A stretch of 64,000 nucleotides of DNA from Acorus gramineus. Its lineage: Eukaryota; Streptophyta; Magnoliopsida; Acorales; Acoraceae. Position 1 is the first letter of the stretch. Every line of letters begins with the position of its first letter. Below, piece after piece: positions 36,891-47,664 of this stretch. The translations under genes and the position numbers were made by a program. The stretch lies in assembly GCA_030737835.1 (NCBI GenBank), contig CM060848.1, forward strand, positions 17,833,309 through 17,897,308, written 5' to 3'. Below the pieces are notes generated by a model. It was not told the DNA's origin, searched no databases, and saw only the letters and a program-made list of their open reading frames with translations.

Positions 36891-37440
36891 GTTGATGTCG
36901 TTATTCAATCGGGGATGGTGTGTGTGTGGTTGGATGAATCATGATCATATATTTTCCATTGGTCAGAGACATCATAGAGCCTGGTGGGTCAGCCTGGAGA
37001 ACTGAATATCTTGTTCGGTCTCTTATACCTGCTTGAATTTCCATACCTTTCAATTCACTGTCATCATTGGATTGTTATTCCAGCAAGCAACGTATACGTA
37101 TTTTCCTTTTCTTTCTAGGTTGGCGTCTGCTCATCAAACATACATTTTCATAGGGAATTCTACTTCTTCTTTTTTTTTTTTTTTTTTTGAAAATAATAGG
37201 GAATTCTTCTTTGGATGTATATAGGGAATTACGTGTCTTAGTTTGTAATAGATATTTTTTTATATGATGATACGAAAGTGACACATTTTATGTGGGTGGT
37301 GTTTGGATGTGCCATGTCTAGCTATTCATTATTAGGAGGGTTCGTTGGCGCCGCCTACTAACTGTACAATTCATTGATCATACATCGTTGTGCCATTCAC
37401 GTATTGGATTGATGTTGATCATTGTTTATATTTAATTTAA
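36891..37440. other. intergenic, AT-rich
   Basis: Contains an 18-base T run near 37173-37189 and otherwise nothing recognised. The left flank ends with the 9-bp duplication of the next element. Confidence 0.4.
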
Positions 37441-37921
37441 GGGAAAAATTCATATAACCCCCTGAAAATATCTAGTAAATCCAAATAACCCTCTGAATAA
37501 AATTTACGTTAACAGATAATGAATATTTTGTTAATATTATGCTTGGTTAACCATGGTAGAAAATACAATATACCAAAAACACTTTACAATGTATTAAAAA
37601 TGTGAAAAATCTTCTATAAATGATGATTGTACCCTTCTAGATATGGTTTTATAATATATCCAGAAAGGGTAAAATTGTCATTTTTATAGGATTTTTCACA
37701 TTTTTAAGACATTGTAGTAGTTTTTTTTATTATATTGTGCTTTCAGTAAGGGTTAACCAAACGAAATATTCACAAAATATTCATCATATATTAACGAAAA
37801 TTTTATTCAGAGGATTATTTGGATTTAGTAGGTGTTTTCAAAAGGTTATATGGATTTTAAGAAAAGTCAGGGAGTTATATGAATTTTAGTCAGATTTCAA
37901 GAGGTTCTATGGATTTTTCCC
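37441..37921. mobile_element. palindromic MITE with perfect 9-bp TSD
   Basis: The 481-bp element begins GGGAAAAATTCATATAACC and ends in the inverted equivalent (TTTTTCCC). It is bounded by the identical 9-mer TTAATTTAA at 37432-37440 and 37922-37930. The halves are inverted copies of one another around a centre near 37680. Related to 15645-16173 and 38455-38929. The 9-bp duplication and G-rich termini point to a Mutator-like origin. Confidence 0.85.
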
Positions 37922-38016
37922 TTAATTTAATTAGAATGGAAGTTAGGTTTGATATAGGTAGACTGGGTGTAATGGACTGTTACGCACGAACGTTGAGCTA
38001 GGCTTCAAACACTCAT

Positions 38017-38252
38017 GGGGCGTTTAGCAATACTTAAATAAGATGATTCTATTTTTAATTAAATAGAAAGTTGAAAAGTGTTGTAAAATGCATTCTAAAA
38101 AGATGATTTAAACAAAAAGTTACTTACAGTTTTTAGTACAAAAATATTGTTTTTTAAAAAATACAGAAAATGCGTTTTTCACAGATTAAGTTTATTTAAG
38201 TCATTTTATTCAAAATCTTATTTTTCAAATATGTTTTCAAACAGACCCTTAA
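38017..38252. mobile_element. short hAT-like MITE
   Basis: GGGGCGTTTAGCAATAC at the left and, inverted, AAGGGTCTGTTTGAAAAC at the right enclose about 235 bp of AT-rich, self-complementary DNA. The ends are the common GGG(C/T)NGTTT type. No target duplication was recognised. Confidence 0.5.
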
Positions 38253-38454
38253 TAGATTTTTAGGATATGTTTTGATTTGGGATTGGACCGATTTCATGTA
38301 TGAGAATCAAATTTAATTTAAACTCATTTTCAAATACATTTCTTCCCGGCTTTTAAAAATATGATTTTTGTTTTTTATATGTGAAATTTTAGTCTTTAAA
38401 AGAGTTGAGAAACTTTTAACTTTTGGAAAGCTATCATTCTAATATTTAAAAAAT

Positions 38455-38929
38455 GAGAAAAATCCAAATAACTCTATGTAAACTGTTTGAAATTCATATA
38501 ACCTCTTGACTTTTTCTAAATTCCATATAACCCTTTGAAAACATCTATGTAAATCCAAATAGGCTTATGAGTTAAATATTTATTGACAGATTAAGATTAT
38601 TCTACGGATATTCTGTCTAGTTAACCCTGGTTAAAAATATAGTATACAAAAAACTCTCTACAACGTATTAAAAGTATAAAAAAATCATCTATAAATAAGG
38701 ATTTTATCCTCCGGATAGAGTTTATATTATACCCGGAGGGATAAAATTGTCATATACGTAAGGTTTTCCATTAGGGTTAACGAAACGGAATATTCGCTAA
38801 ATATTATTTATTTATCAACAGGAGTTTAATTCGGAGAGTTATTTGGATTTATATAAGTGTTTTTAGAGATTAAACTTTAAATTCGGGATGTTATATGGAC
38901 AGTTTACAGGGGTTATTTGGATAGTTTCC
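38455..38929. mobile_element. third copy of the 481-bp palindromic MITE family
   Basis: The ends GAGAAAAATCCAAATAACTC and, inverted, GGAAACTATCCAAATAACCC flank the same internal palindrome as the copies at 15.6 and 37.4 kb, including ATTTTATCCTCCGGATAGAG opposite CCGGAGGGATAAAATTGTC. Target duplications are no longer clear, suggesting an older insertion. Confidence 0.7.
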
Positions 38930-39085
38930 AAATTTGGTTTTGAGTGAAAGTTGTTTTTCAGTTTGACATTCAAAGGGAATCTTAGGCGTTCTAAATCAAC
39001 GGCGACAACATAACGGTCCCATGAATGAAAATAATTTATAACCGATGATAACATGCTAAATCAAGGGCGAATTTATGATACGTAC

Positions 39086-39516
39086 AGGGCTGCAACTTGG
39101 ATTGGGTTGATCAAATCGGATTCGGGTTCGGGTTTGAGTTGGCCAATTCGAATTGACTCACAAATCGAGTTAAGTTCGGGTTGGCCTCACTTACAACCCG
39201 ACCCAACCCGAATCCGTAAACTAATAGCTAAAAAAAAAATCATGACCGTTCATTCTGTAGCTTCTAATATGAGTAGTCTAAATTTTAGGTAAACCTAGCT
39301 AATCTTACGGGTTGGGTCGGGTTGATTTATTTAATTTACACATCATGTTAGAAATTTGGGTTGGGTCGGGTTGGGTTGGGTTGGTTTATTTAATTACGGG
39401 TTGGTCCAATTCGGATTGAAAATCAGATTGAGTCGGGTTAGGATTGAGTAGTTTGAAATTCGGATTGGGTTCGGGTTGGGGTCAACCCGAACCCAACCCA
39501 CCCGAGTTGCAGCCCT
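39086..39516. mobile_element. hAT-like MITE rich in GGGTTGGG motifs
   Basis: The inverted termini AGGGCTGCAACTTGG and AGGGCTGCAACTCGG bound a 430-bp body with alternating GGGTTCGGGTTG-type motifs in both directions. These motifs resemble a telomeric array at a glance, but the unit is irregular and palindromic. No transposase frame. A clean 8-bp duplication was not found. Confidence 0.7.
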
Positions 39517-39968
39517 AGATATATAGGTCCAATGAATGCTACCACCATGTAGGATTTACATATATCATCTTTAGCTTTTTTTTCGTTGATTACACCATTT
39601 TAGATTGTATATTAACTTTTAATATTTATTTTTATTTTTTTTATATGGTTCCTCTTACCACCTACAATATTTATTTTATGGCTAGGGTTAATATACATAT
39701 TAAAACAGTTTATATTAAAAATTAGGATAATTTTAAAGACAAAAGAATTTCTTATAAAAAAATGGTATTAATGATACAACCAACCTCGTCGGCAGCCCCG
39801 ACCATTAACTTTTTTTTAAAATATAAACTCATTCAATAAATTACATGTTATTATGAAAGATAAAATATATATCTCGATAAATTAGTACATATTTTTTTTT
39901 AATAATTAAAAAAAAATTCATACACCACTCTAATGAAGTAAATGTTGCACTAAGTATATAATTCACTA

Positions 39969-40417
39969 AGGCCTAGTTTGGTCAAGGGATAGATATTTAA
40001 GATAAGTTAGCATAATTTATGAGGATAAAAAAATTATTATTTTTATTCATATTTACATTTGGTAATGTATTTTGTTATCCTTATTTTTTTGTTTTCTCAT
40101 GTAACTTTGCATTTGAATCACATGATATAAAATATGGGATAAAAATTTAAAAATACAAAGTTTACCCTTTCTATTAAAAGATTTCATAAAGTTTTTTGTT
40201 TTTGTTTTTTTAGAAATGACAGTTATAAATGTTGTTCACGTTTTGTAAAATTGGATTAAAAAATAGGGATAAAGTATGTTCCTCCTTCTACTTAGAACAA
40301 AATATCTCAACTTTTTCTCTTAAAATACGGACAGTTGTCCATACCAGGCCCAAGATAACATGTTTAACTCAATTATTTCTTTGTCTCAATCCCTTATTCT
40401 AATGTCAAATCAGGCCT
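39969..40417. mobile_element. MITE with AGGCCT termini
   Basis: AGGCCTAGTTTGGTCA on the left and, inverted, AGGCCTGATTTGACAT on the right enclose about 450 bp of AT-rich DNA without coding capacity. Confidence 0.55.
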
Positions 40418-40573
40418 AAGATAGTTTATCGGCGACGATTTCCTATATAAAACTACTGGGCTGAGACAATCACGGATGGGCTCGATTCCTTTTAGTGGAT
40501 GCTCAAGTCCTGGCCCATGTGAGTATGGGTTGGACATCCGGTGGTTCTAATACCGAACTCAAAAGCCTATTAT

Positions 40574-41008
40574 GTAAGCATGTTAATCGGACGGATACAA
40601 ATCGAATACATCAATATCTATATCTTAACTTTTAGATTCTGATATGGATATTAATTTTTGGATTCGGATCCTTTCGGATACGAATATTTTTTAGATAATC
40701 GACATGCTTAAATATTAACATTAATTTGAATAATCAAATATTATTTTAAAAAGATATGAAAATTAATTGATATTTAAGGTTTATTTTCTCTTAAAATATT
40801 ATACATTAAAAATTTAATAGTATTACAATATATTATCATCGTGATTAATTATACAAGATAACAATATGAACAATATATATATATATATATATATATATCG
40901 GGTTTTTCGTATCGAATAGACTGGTATCCATATCCGCACTCCGGATCATCGCCTTTTTTATATGGATTCGGATCGGATTCGTATTTTTCAGATAATTGAC
41001 ATGCTTAC
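40574..41008. mobile_element. MITE with GTAAGCATGT termini
   Basis: GTAAGCATGTTAATCGG at the left and, inverted, GTAAGCATGTCAATTATC at the right. The ACATGCTTA word also recurs internally near 40703. The inner parts repeat GGATTCGGATC-type words in both orientations. Confidence 0.55.
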
Positions 41009-41349
41009 TATGACATGTGTTGGAAAATAATATGTCCATCCCTTTGTATATCTCTATTTGTAGTGCACATCTTTTATTTTTAAAAAACTTATACACTCTC
41101 ATTGAAGCACGTACTGTTATATAAAATAAAATATATATTGAGATATAATATTATATTTGAAATTTTTTTATTTCGTATGCTATACATTATGATATAACCA
41201 CATACATTATGATAATGCAATATACATTATAGTATATAAGGCTACAAAATAGACTGCAATAAAATTAAGTGTATCAATGGTCGATCTATGCTCCGTATTG
41301 GAATTATAAAAGAATGTAATTTTGTCAGTAATCTCATCATCAATTTTTA

Positions 41350-43026
41350 TAGGTTATTAAAATGAAAAATGCTCCGACCAGCATTGTTTTTCATCCGAAT
41401 CATCCCACATGGAACAAAAGGTATATCCCACATGTTGACGAGCTTGCAATTATTTTTGAATGCCAACAACAAAGCTTCCCACGCAAACATCTCGGGCTCC
41501 CATTGGTACACCGGAGACTACTTCGAAGTGACTGGCAACCTTTGATCTACCGGATCGAAAAACGGCTGGAAGGGTGGCAAAATCGTGCTTTAAGTAGAGG
41601 AGGAAAATTCACCTCGTTACACGCAGTCATCTCCAACATACCGATGTTCTATTTAGCCACATTTCGTGTGCCACAGAGCATTTTAAAGAAGCTTGAATCA
41701 ATAAGATGCCATTTCTTTTGGAATGGCTTGAATCGAGAGGCTCACAGTTCATGCTTGATAAAATGGGAGAAGATGTGTCAACCTCGTGAGAAAGGTGGCT
41801 TAGCTAGCATCCTAGACTTGAGAAAGATGAATAACGCCCTCCTTTCCAAGTGGCTTTGGAAGTGGGCCGTTAGTGATAACTCCATGTCGGGATGCGTGTT
41901 TCGGGAGAAGTTTGGAGGCTGGGATGGTACATCGATCTACCCTTCTTGCTTGCCTAAAATGTCTTTCTTATGCAAAGGGTGGCTCGGGTTGGTAGAAGAA
42001 TTCGCGTCCGCACTTATCTGGAAAGCTCGGGAATGGTGAAAATATTCGGTTTTGGTCGGATAGGTGGTGTGGGGAGGATGGATTTAGCAGTCTCTTCCCT
42101 CACCTCTTCAGTGCAGCAGAAGAGGAGAAGGTTCACGAGGCGTGGAAGGCAATGGAGAATGGCGCCTTCACCTACGAAGAATCGCGTCAGAGGCGCAAGT
42201 TGGCAAGTTGGCGGTGCTTCTCGACATACCCCCAACAATGGGCCCGTGTGCAGGAATCACCGACGTGCGAACATGGGGTGACCCCCCGACCAAAAAATAT
42301 AAAGTCAATACGGGGTACCTGTGGTGGACGAGGCCTCTGGAGACTGGAGGGAAACCTGAGTATGGCGCAGCGCATGCCAAAGATATGGAAATGGCGCCTC
42401 CCATGCGAGATCAAACTTTACCTCTGGTTGGTGCTACAAGGCCGTCTGTTGATCAAAATGTATCGCGCTAAATGGAGGCCAGCAGATCCAACAGAATCGT
42501 ACTATGTGGGGTGGCACCGGAATCAATAGATCTACATTTACTTCGGAATTGCCCGGAATTGGCGAGGTTCTGGGATAGATTCGGGTTGGCAGCGGGTGCA
42601 GTTTGCCATTTTCAGAATTTGGACGAGCTCTGGGAGGCTATGACAGCACCGATCAACCAGGGAGATAAATGTGTGTCTGGTCAGTTTCATCGGATCGTGA
42701 TCCCCGCAGGTTTGTGGGCGATATGGCGCGCAAGAAACGATTGGATCTTCAAAGGTACGACATTCTATATGGAGAACCTGTGGGACGACGCTATCTACTT
42801 GATTACGGACTGGGGACGCTACCTGGTGGGTGTGAGGCATATTTCTACTTCGGGGGAGCAGATCCGGGTAGAGGAACAACATCTCGTGTGGCTCGACAGC
42901 ACGTCTCCCTCTGTGTTTTCTTCTTTTCCAATTAGTTATCTTCTACTTATGCTTGTTTTTATCTCTTCTACTCTCTCACAATTCGGCTGATTATGAATGA
43001 ACTATCACTTTCTCAAAAAAACAAAA
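41350..43026 (+). pseudogene. 5'-truncated LINE: reverse-transcriptase C-terminus and zf-RVT domain
   Basis: The first frame (41362-42039) encodes the region after the RT fingers of a plant L1: FPRKHLGLPL, RLEGWQNRALSRGGK, MFYLATFRVP, and WEKMCQPREKGGLAS followed by KMNNALLSKWLWKW. Frames then shift several times. Further on, WRLPCEIKLYLWLVLQGRL, LLRNCPELARFWDRFG and GLWAIWRARNDWIFKG are the zinc-binding RT tail (zf-RVT). A short A-rich tail ends near 43026. The endonuclease and the RT catalytic part are missing, so the copy is inactive. GC content stands above the flanks. Confidence 0.85.
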
Positions 43027-43361
43027 GGTATATCGTATATGTATGGCTCAGAAAATTTGTGTCAGTATACTTTCAAATGAACGGTATATATATGTTTTAG
43101 CCTTTTGGGTAGAAATAAGAGCCCTATAATGCTCCATCTTTGCTATTCTATTGTCTTTCTCCGACCGTTATGTCATTATGCACCTCAATCACATGATACA
43201 ATTTGTTCACTTCACATAAAACATGAATGAGATTTACAATTATTCGTTTTGTTCATGTAACAACTATTCCCATAGGATTCACAACATAGGAAGCATGTGG
43301 TTGATCCTATCTTCAGCGTCCACTTGTCATTATTCTCCATGATCAAACTATGGACTTACCT

Positions 43362-43890
43362 GTTTAGGTAGATGAATTAGGTTATTCAGGATAAATAATT
43401 ATATCTATATAGATAAAGAATAAGTCATTTTTTGTTTAGTTGTATTTTTTATTATTCTCATTAAAAAAAACGTAATAATGAATTTTTGTTGTTTGGTTGA
43501 CCAAGAAAATGTTGATTGATAGTGAATAAGATGAAGATGTATATTCCCCACATGCATTAATTATATTATAAAGTGGTGCCTTTTCTACTCTCCTCTTCCC
43601 CGAAATCAGAGACATGCTTAAGCCGTGAAAGTGGTGGTGGTTTAAGAGGACCTGGACGTGGTGGTGGTTTTGGTTGCCATTGGATGAGACTGGTGGGACC
43701 CACATACACATGTTGAATGGATTAGATGGAATAACCAATTCCAGGGGGGAGGAGGTATAACAATACTATTTTATGCCAGTTTATACTAGTATACTAATTC
43801 CTAGTTATTCTTGATTTCCAAACACTCTTTCGAGTCTTATTCCATTTTATCTCTACTTATTTCACTATAATTCCTCCATCTAAACATCCC
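43362..43890. mobile_element. MITE related to the 22.8-kb copy
   Basis: CTGTTTAGGTAGATGAATTA at the left and, inverted, GGGATGTTTAGATGGAGGAATTA at the right mark the ends. The internal words TTTTGTTTAGTTGTATTTTT, TAATGAATTTTTGTTGTTTG and AATTCCAGG parallel those of the copies at 11.8 and 22.8 kb. Confidence 0.55.
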
Positions 43891-46600
43891 ATAAATTTTT
43901 TTACTTGTACTAGTACGCCTAATCTTTAGATGCAACTCTCATTTCATTAGTCACCTATATTTTTTTTGTTAGATGAAATGTGTAATATTTTTTATTATAA
44001 TAATTATACATTTCAAAAAATAAAAAACTCAAGTGTAATTTCATTAGTAGTACCAGAAAAAAAAAAAAGCTCATTTGTTTGTTGTCTCAAACAACCATGT
44101 TGGCATCACAAGGGGAACCTTATCTCCAAAATTCAAAACCCACGTGGGCTCTTCAATCAGTGGCCTCTCCTCACTTGAGATGGGCCCCTTCCCAGACATG
44201 ACTATTTTCATGGTGGACCTCTGATGATTCATGAACATGGATTAGTACACCAGAACATGGATTACACGTGGCTTAATTTTATTGGTCAGTGACCATGTGC
44301 GTTGGTACAAAAAAGAGATCACACGTCCTATGCTTTTGTAATCAAAATCGGTGGTATTTAAATTCATATTATTCGCGGGACTAGTCTACTTATACACTTC
44401 AAATTTTGTTACTGCTTTTTTTTTTTTTTTGTCTTGGTATGGTTACAATTTTTTTAACATACAGTAAATAATATTAGTACCGTAAAACCATGAGTTTTTG
44501 TGTCATTAAAGAATATAAAAAGTGGTCATAATATTATAATAAATATCAACCACTGTTCCACCAAGTTGGTGTTCAATTAGTGTACCATGGCAGGTGCACC
44601 ACATTGTTCTTTTTGCTAGGTACATTAAATAGGGATGGGGACTTTGTTTGAACAAACATCAATATGGTGATATTTAATACCTATACATATAGTTTTATAT
44701 TTATCTGAACCAGGGAAAAGTTGGGTGACGTGTTGGTTGGGGTAAATGTAGGGGAGCCAACTAATGTGTACTGTACATACCCTATGAACCTTTGTATCCA
44801 TTGATATATCCAAGCATCCAAATAGCTCTTCATCTAATCCACTGTTGACCCATTTGAGGATAGGATTTATTTTATTATTTATACACATGTAAAGTTTAAA
44901 TGCATACAAGTGCTTGCTCACACATTGATATTCAATTAAGTCCTAGGTCATCTGTTGTAACATTACATGCTTCATATGAACGTAATTCAATTGTCCTGGA
45001 AACTAGCTTGGATATACCAAGAAGAAAAAACCCTAGTTTGGATATCATGTTTGGGCACTGACATTCATGATCATTCATACAGTTCTGAGAGAGTACTAAT
45101 TGGAGTACATACTTGAATAAGAGAGTATAAACTTCATTAGAAAAAATATGAGAAAATATGCATTTAATTTATTTAAGCATGTATTTTTTATTTTTGTATT
45201 AAAAAAACATGTTAGAGTAGTAAAATAATTGTATGAATGATTGTACATGATATTTTTTAGTCTAACATGCAAGGTTGTATTTGCATGTGAGCTCTATTTA
45301 AATGGAATTTTGATTATATGATTAATCATCCGAACACTTAAACTATCCATCAATATGATTTTCTATCTAGTCAATATTAAAAAATGATAATAAATAAAAA
45401 CTAGTTTAAAATTAAAAGACAGATCAACTCATCTATTACATAAGTGGTTTTGAGGGCCGATTAAGAATTGTCTAAACAGTTAGTTTTTTATCGTAAAAAT
45501 TCAATTTCTATATATGTTAATTTTTTTTTTGTTATATAAAGATTTAAATAATATCAAGCGTCACGAAAGTTTTTTTTTTGCATTAGAAATAATCACCACT
45601 GTCACAATTAAAATGACAGTTAGTTGACCCGGTCATTTTTTCCCGTTGAAGTTATCATTACAAACATTGATTTTTTAAGGACTACAGTAGAAATCCCTCT
45701 TATGATTGTAAGGGTTTGTCTGTATATATGTATAGTGAGGACTTTATATTTAGGCTATATTGGCTATGGCATTTGATTTTGGGGTGTTTAAATAGGTTAT
45801 CAAACATGTCTACGGAATTAAAAAACTGCATATGGATTTTAATAAAAAAAAAGTGTTTTGAAAACTATGTTTAATTCAACGAAATCAATTTTCATAATCA
45901 ACAACAAATGTGATTACTTGATTAAATAAAAATCAATTTAAATGATTACATTATCAAAATACATGTTAGAAAGTTAAAACTCTTTTTCAATTTATGTTTT
46001 CCAAACATGACTTAGATTTATTGTTCTTGATCACGCTAGAGATCCCTTACATAGATTTTCAAGCTAATCCACCATAAAAGGGCGGTTGATTTTTGTTTTA
46101 ATGGTTGTTTTTGTTCCAAACACACAACACAAAAATCACTCACAAAAAGACAATTAAATATATATATATTTTTTTAAAAAAACCACATCAGTTGCCAAAA
46201 ACACAAATTCCTCTGAAATGAGTCTATTATATTTATATTGTCCTGAAGACCTATTGTTGTCTCTTATGTCCCTATAAGATGATCACATGGAGTGCCAGAT
46301 CAACTTTGACTAACATTTAATGAATTAAAAACCTCTTAAATGAGATGCCTTGAACTCCATGTTAATTTTGATTTGATTTTTGGGTGAACCCTTTCAAGAG
46401 TTAAAAACAAATGGGAATCCTTTCAGACTTCAAAGTCTTTCTTTTTTATTTTGAAAATCTAAACCTCCAAAAACAACAACAACAAAATCATCATCATCAT
46501 CATCAACTCATAAAAAGCCAGACTTGGGAGACTGAAACACTGCACCGCATCACGTGGTCTGCTCTCCCTCAAAAACGTCCCCTCTTTTTTTATTTAATTA
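43891..46600. other. long AT-rich intergenic region
   Basis: About 2.7 kb without a recognised gene, RNA or clear transposon end. Poly-T and poly-A tracts are frequent (for example 44417-44430). The final 100-150 bases lead into the CT-rich leader of the EFR3-like gene. Confidence 0.4.
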
Positions 46601-46619
46601 ATATATTTTTTCATTCACA

Positions 46620-47664
46620 TTTCATTCTCTCTCTCTCTCTCTTCCTCTCGCTCTCTGACGCCTCTGTTTTAGTACAGTTTTTTCTGTTCTCGCGTGTGTT
46701 TAGAGAGAGGGGTAAAGGAGGGTGCTTTAAAGATCGTCTGGGTCCAATAGATTCTCTCACTTGTTGGGTTTTTTTGGGTCTTTCGTTGCATTGTTGGGAG
46801 ACGGTGCTTTGGAGATCTTCTCGGTGAAACTTTAAATGGGTTTGCTTTGTTTTGTCTGTTCTCTCCAGTAGATTTCATGGGTTGATCTCTTTTTGCGACG
46901 AGGTTTTCTCCCTTGTTGGGTTTTTGAGGTTTCATTCTTCACTGCATTGTTGGGTTTCTTTTGTTTTCTGTGATTTTTGTTTTGTTGAGCTGTTTTTGAT
47001 CGATCGAGCTTTCTTTGTTTTCTACTGTACATTGCATAGATCGGTCTCTGTTGGGTTTTATTGGGGATTCGGGGTCTTGTTTTTACTGCATTGTTGGGTT
47101 TGTTTAGTTCCTGTGGTTTACTTTTTTGGGTTGTTGATGATTAGTCTTTCTCTTGTTTTATTTTGCAGGGTGGATCATGGGTTTCGCATTGTAATTTTGA
47201 GGTCAGAATCAAAATATGTTTTTTTTTTGGGTGCTTTTTGTTACTGCTATCCGTGGTCTTTCTCAGTCCCTTGTAGCATCTGCGGTTGGACCTTTGTTCG
47301 GTTTATTTTCATACACACATTACTTGGGTTTACTTGAATTTCAATTTTTGGGGTTAGATCTTTGGTTGTTTTTTGTGTCTTGTTTCACACATGCATTGCT
47401 TGGGTTTTAATTGCCTCGTATGTTTTGGGAACTTAAAAAGTTATTTCGAGTGCTTTTTTTATATGTTTTGATGGGATATTCTTAGTGGGTTTTCTCATCT
47501 CTTACTACTCTTGGTATTGCTTTATGTATTACTTGGTCTTTATCAATGCATCTGTTTGGGAAATTTTGCAGGTTGTTTTGACTTTTGAGTGCATATTTGA
47601 GGTTTTGAAGGGGAGTTCTTAGTGTTTTTTTTCCTCCTGTCCTGGTTTCTGTTGTCCTCCTATA
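46620..47664 (+). promoter_or_regulatory. 5' leader of the EFR3-like gene with probable intron
   Basis: A (CT)n-rich start (46627-46655) opens a leader. A convincing acceptor (AAATTTTGCAG) ends at 47571, leaving about 93 bases of leader before the ATG at 47665. The region between is T-rich and contains four or five copies of a GCATTGTTGGGTTT-like word (about 46790-47110). These may be relics of local duplication in a 5'-UTR intron. Donors were not fixed. Confidence 0.5.

Larger units (their letters stand above)
39517..41340. other. intergenic DNA with two MITEs, no gene
   Basis: AT-rich. Apart from the two elements annotated separately (39969-40417, 40574-41008), nothing gene-like was seen. 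An (AT)n run lies at about 40877-40897. Confidence 0.4.

Noticed and set aside
39086..39516. GGGTTGGGTCGGGTT motifs as a possible interstitial telomere
   Set aside because: The plant telomere unit is TTTAGGG; here the unit is irregular, runs in both directions and lies between inverted ends of a MITE.
46852..47337. 161-codon plus-strand frame upstream of the EFR3-like ATG
   Set aside because: Phe/Leu/Val/Cys-rich translation typical of a T-rich leader intron; the real start with the cysteine-rich EFR3 N-terminus is at 47665.
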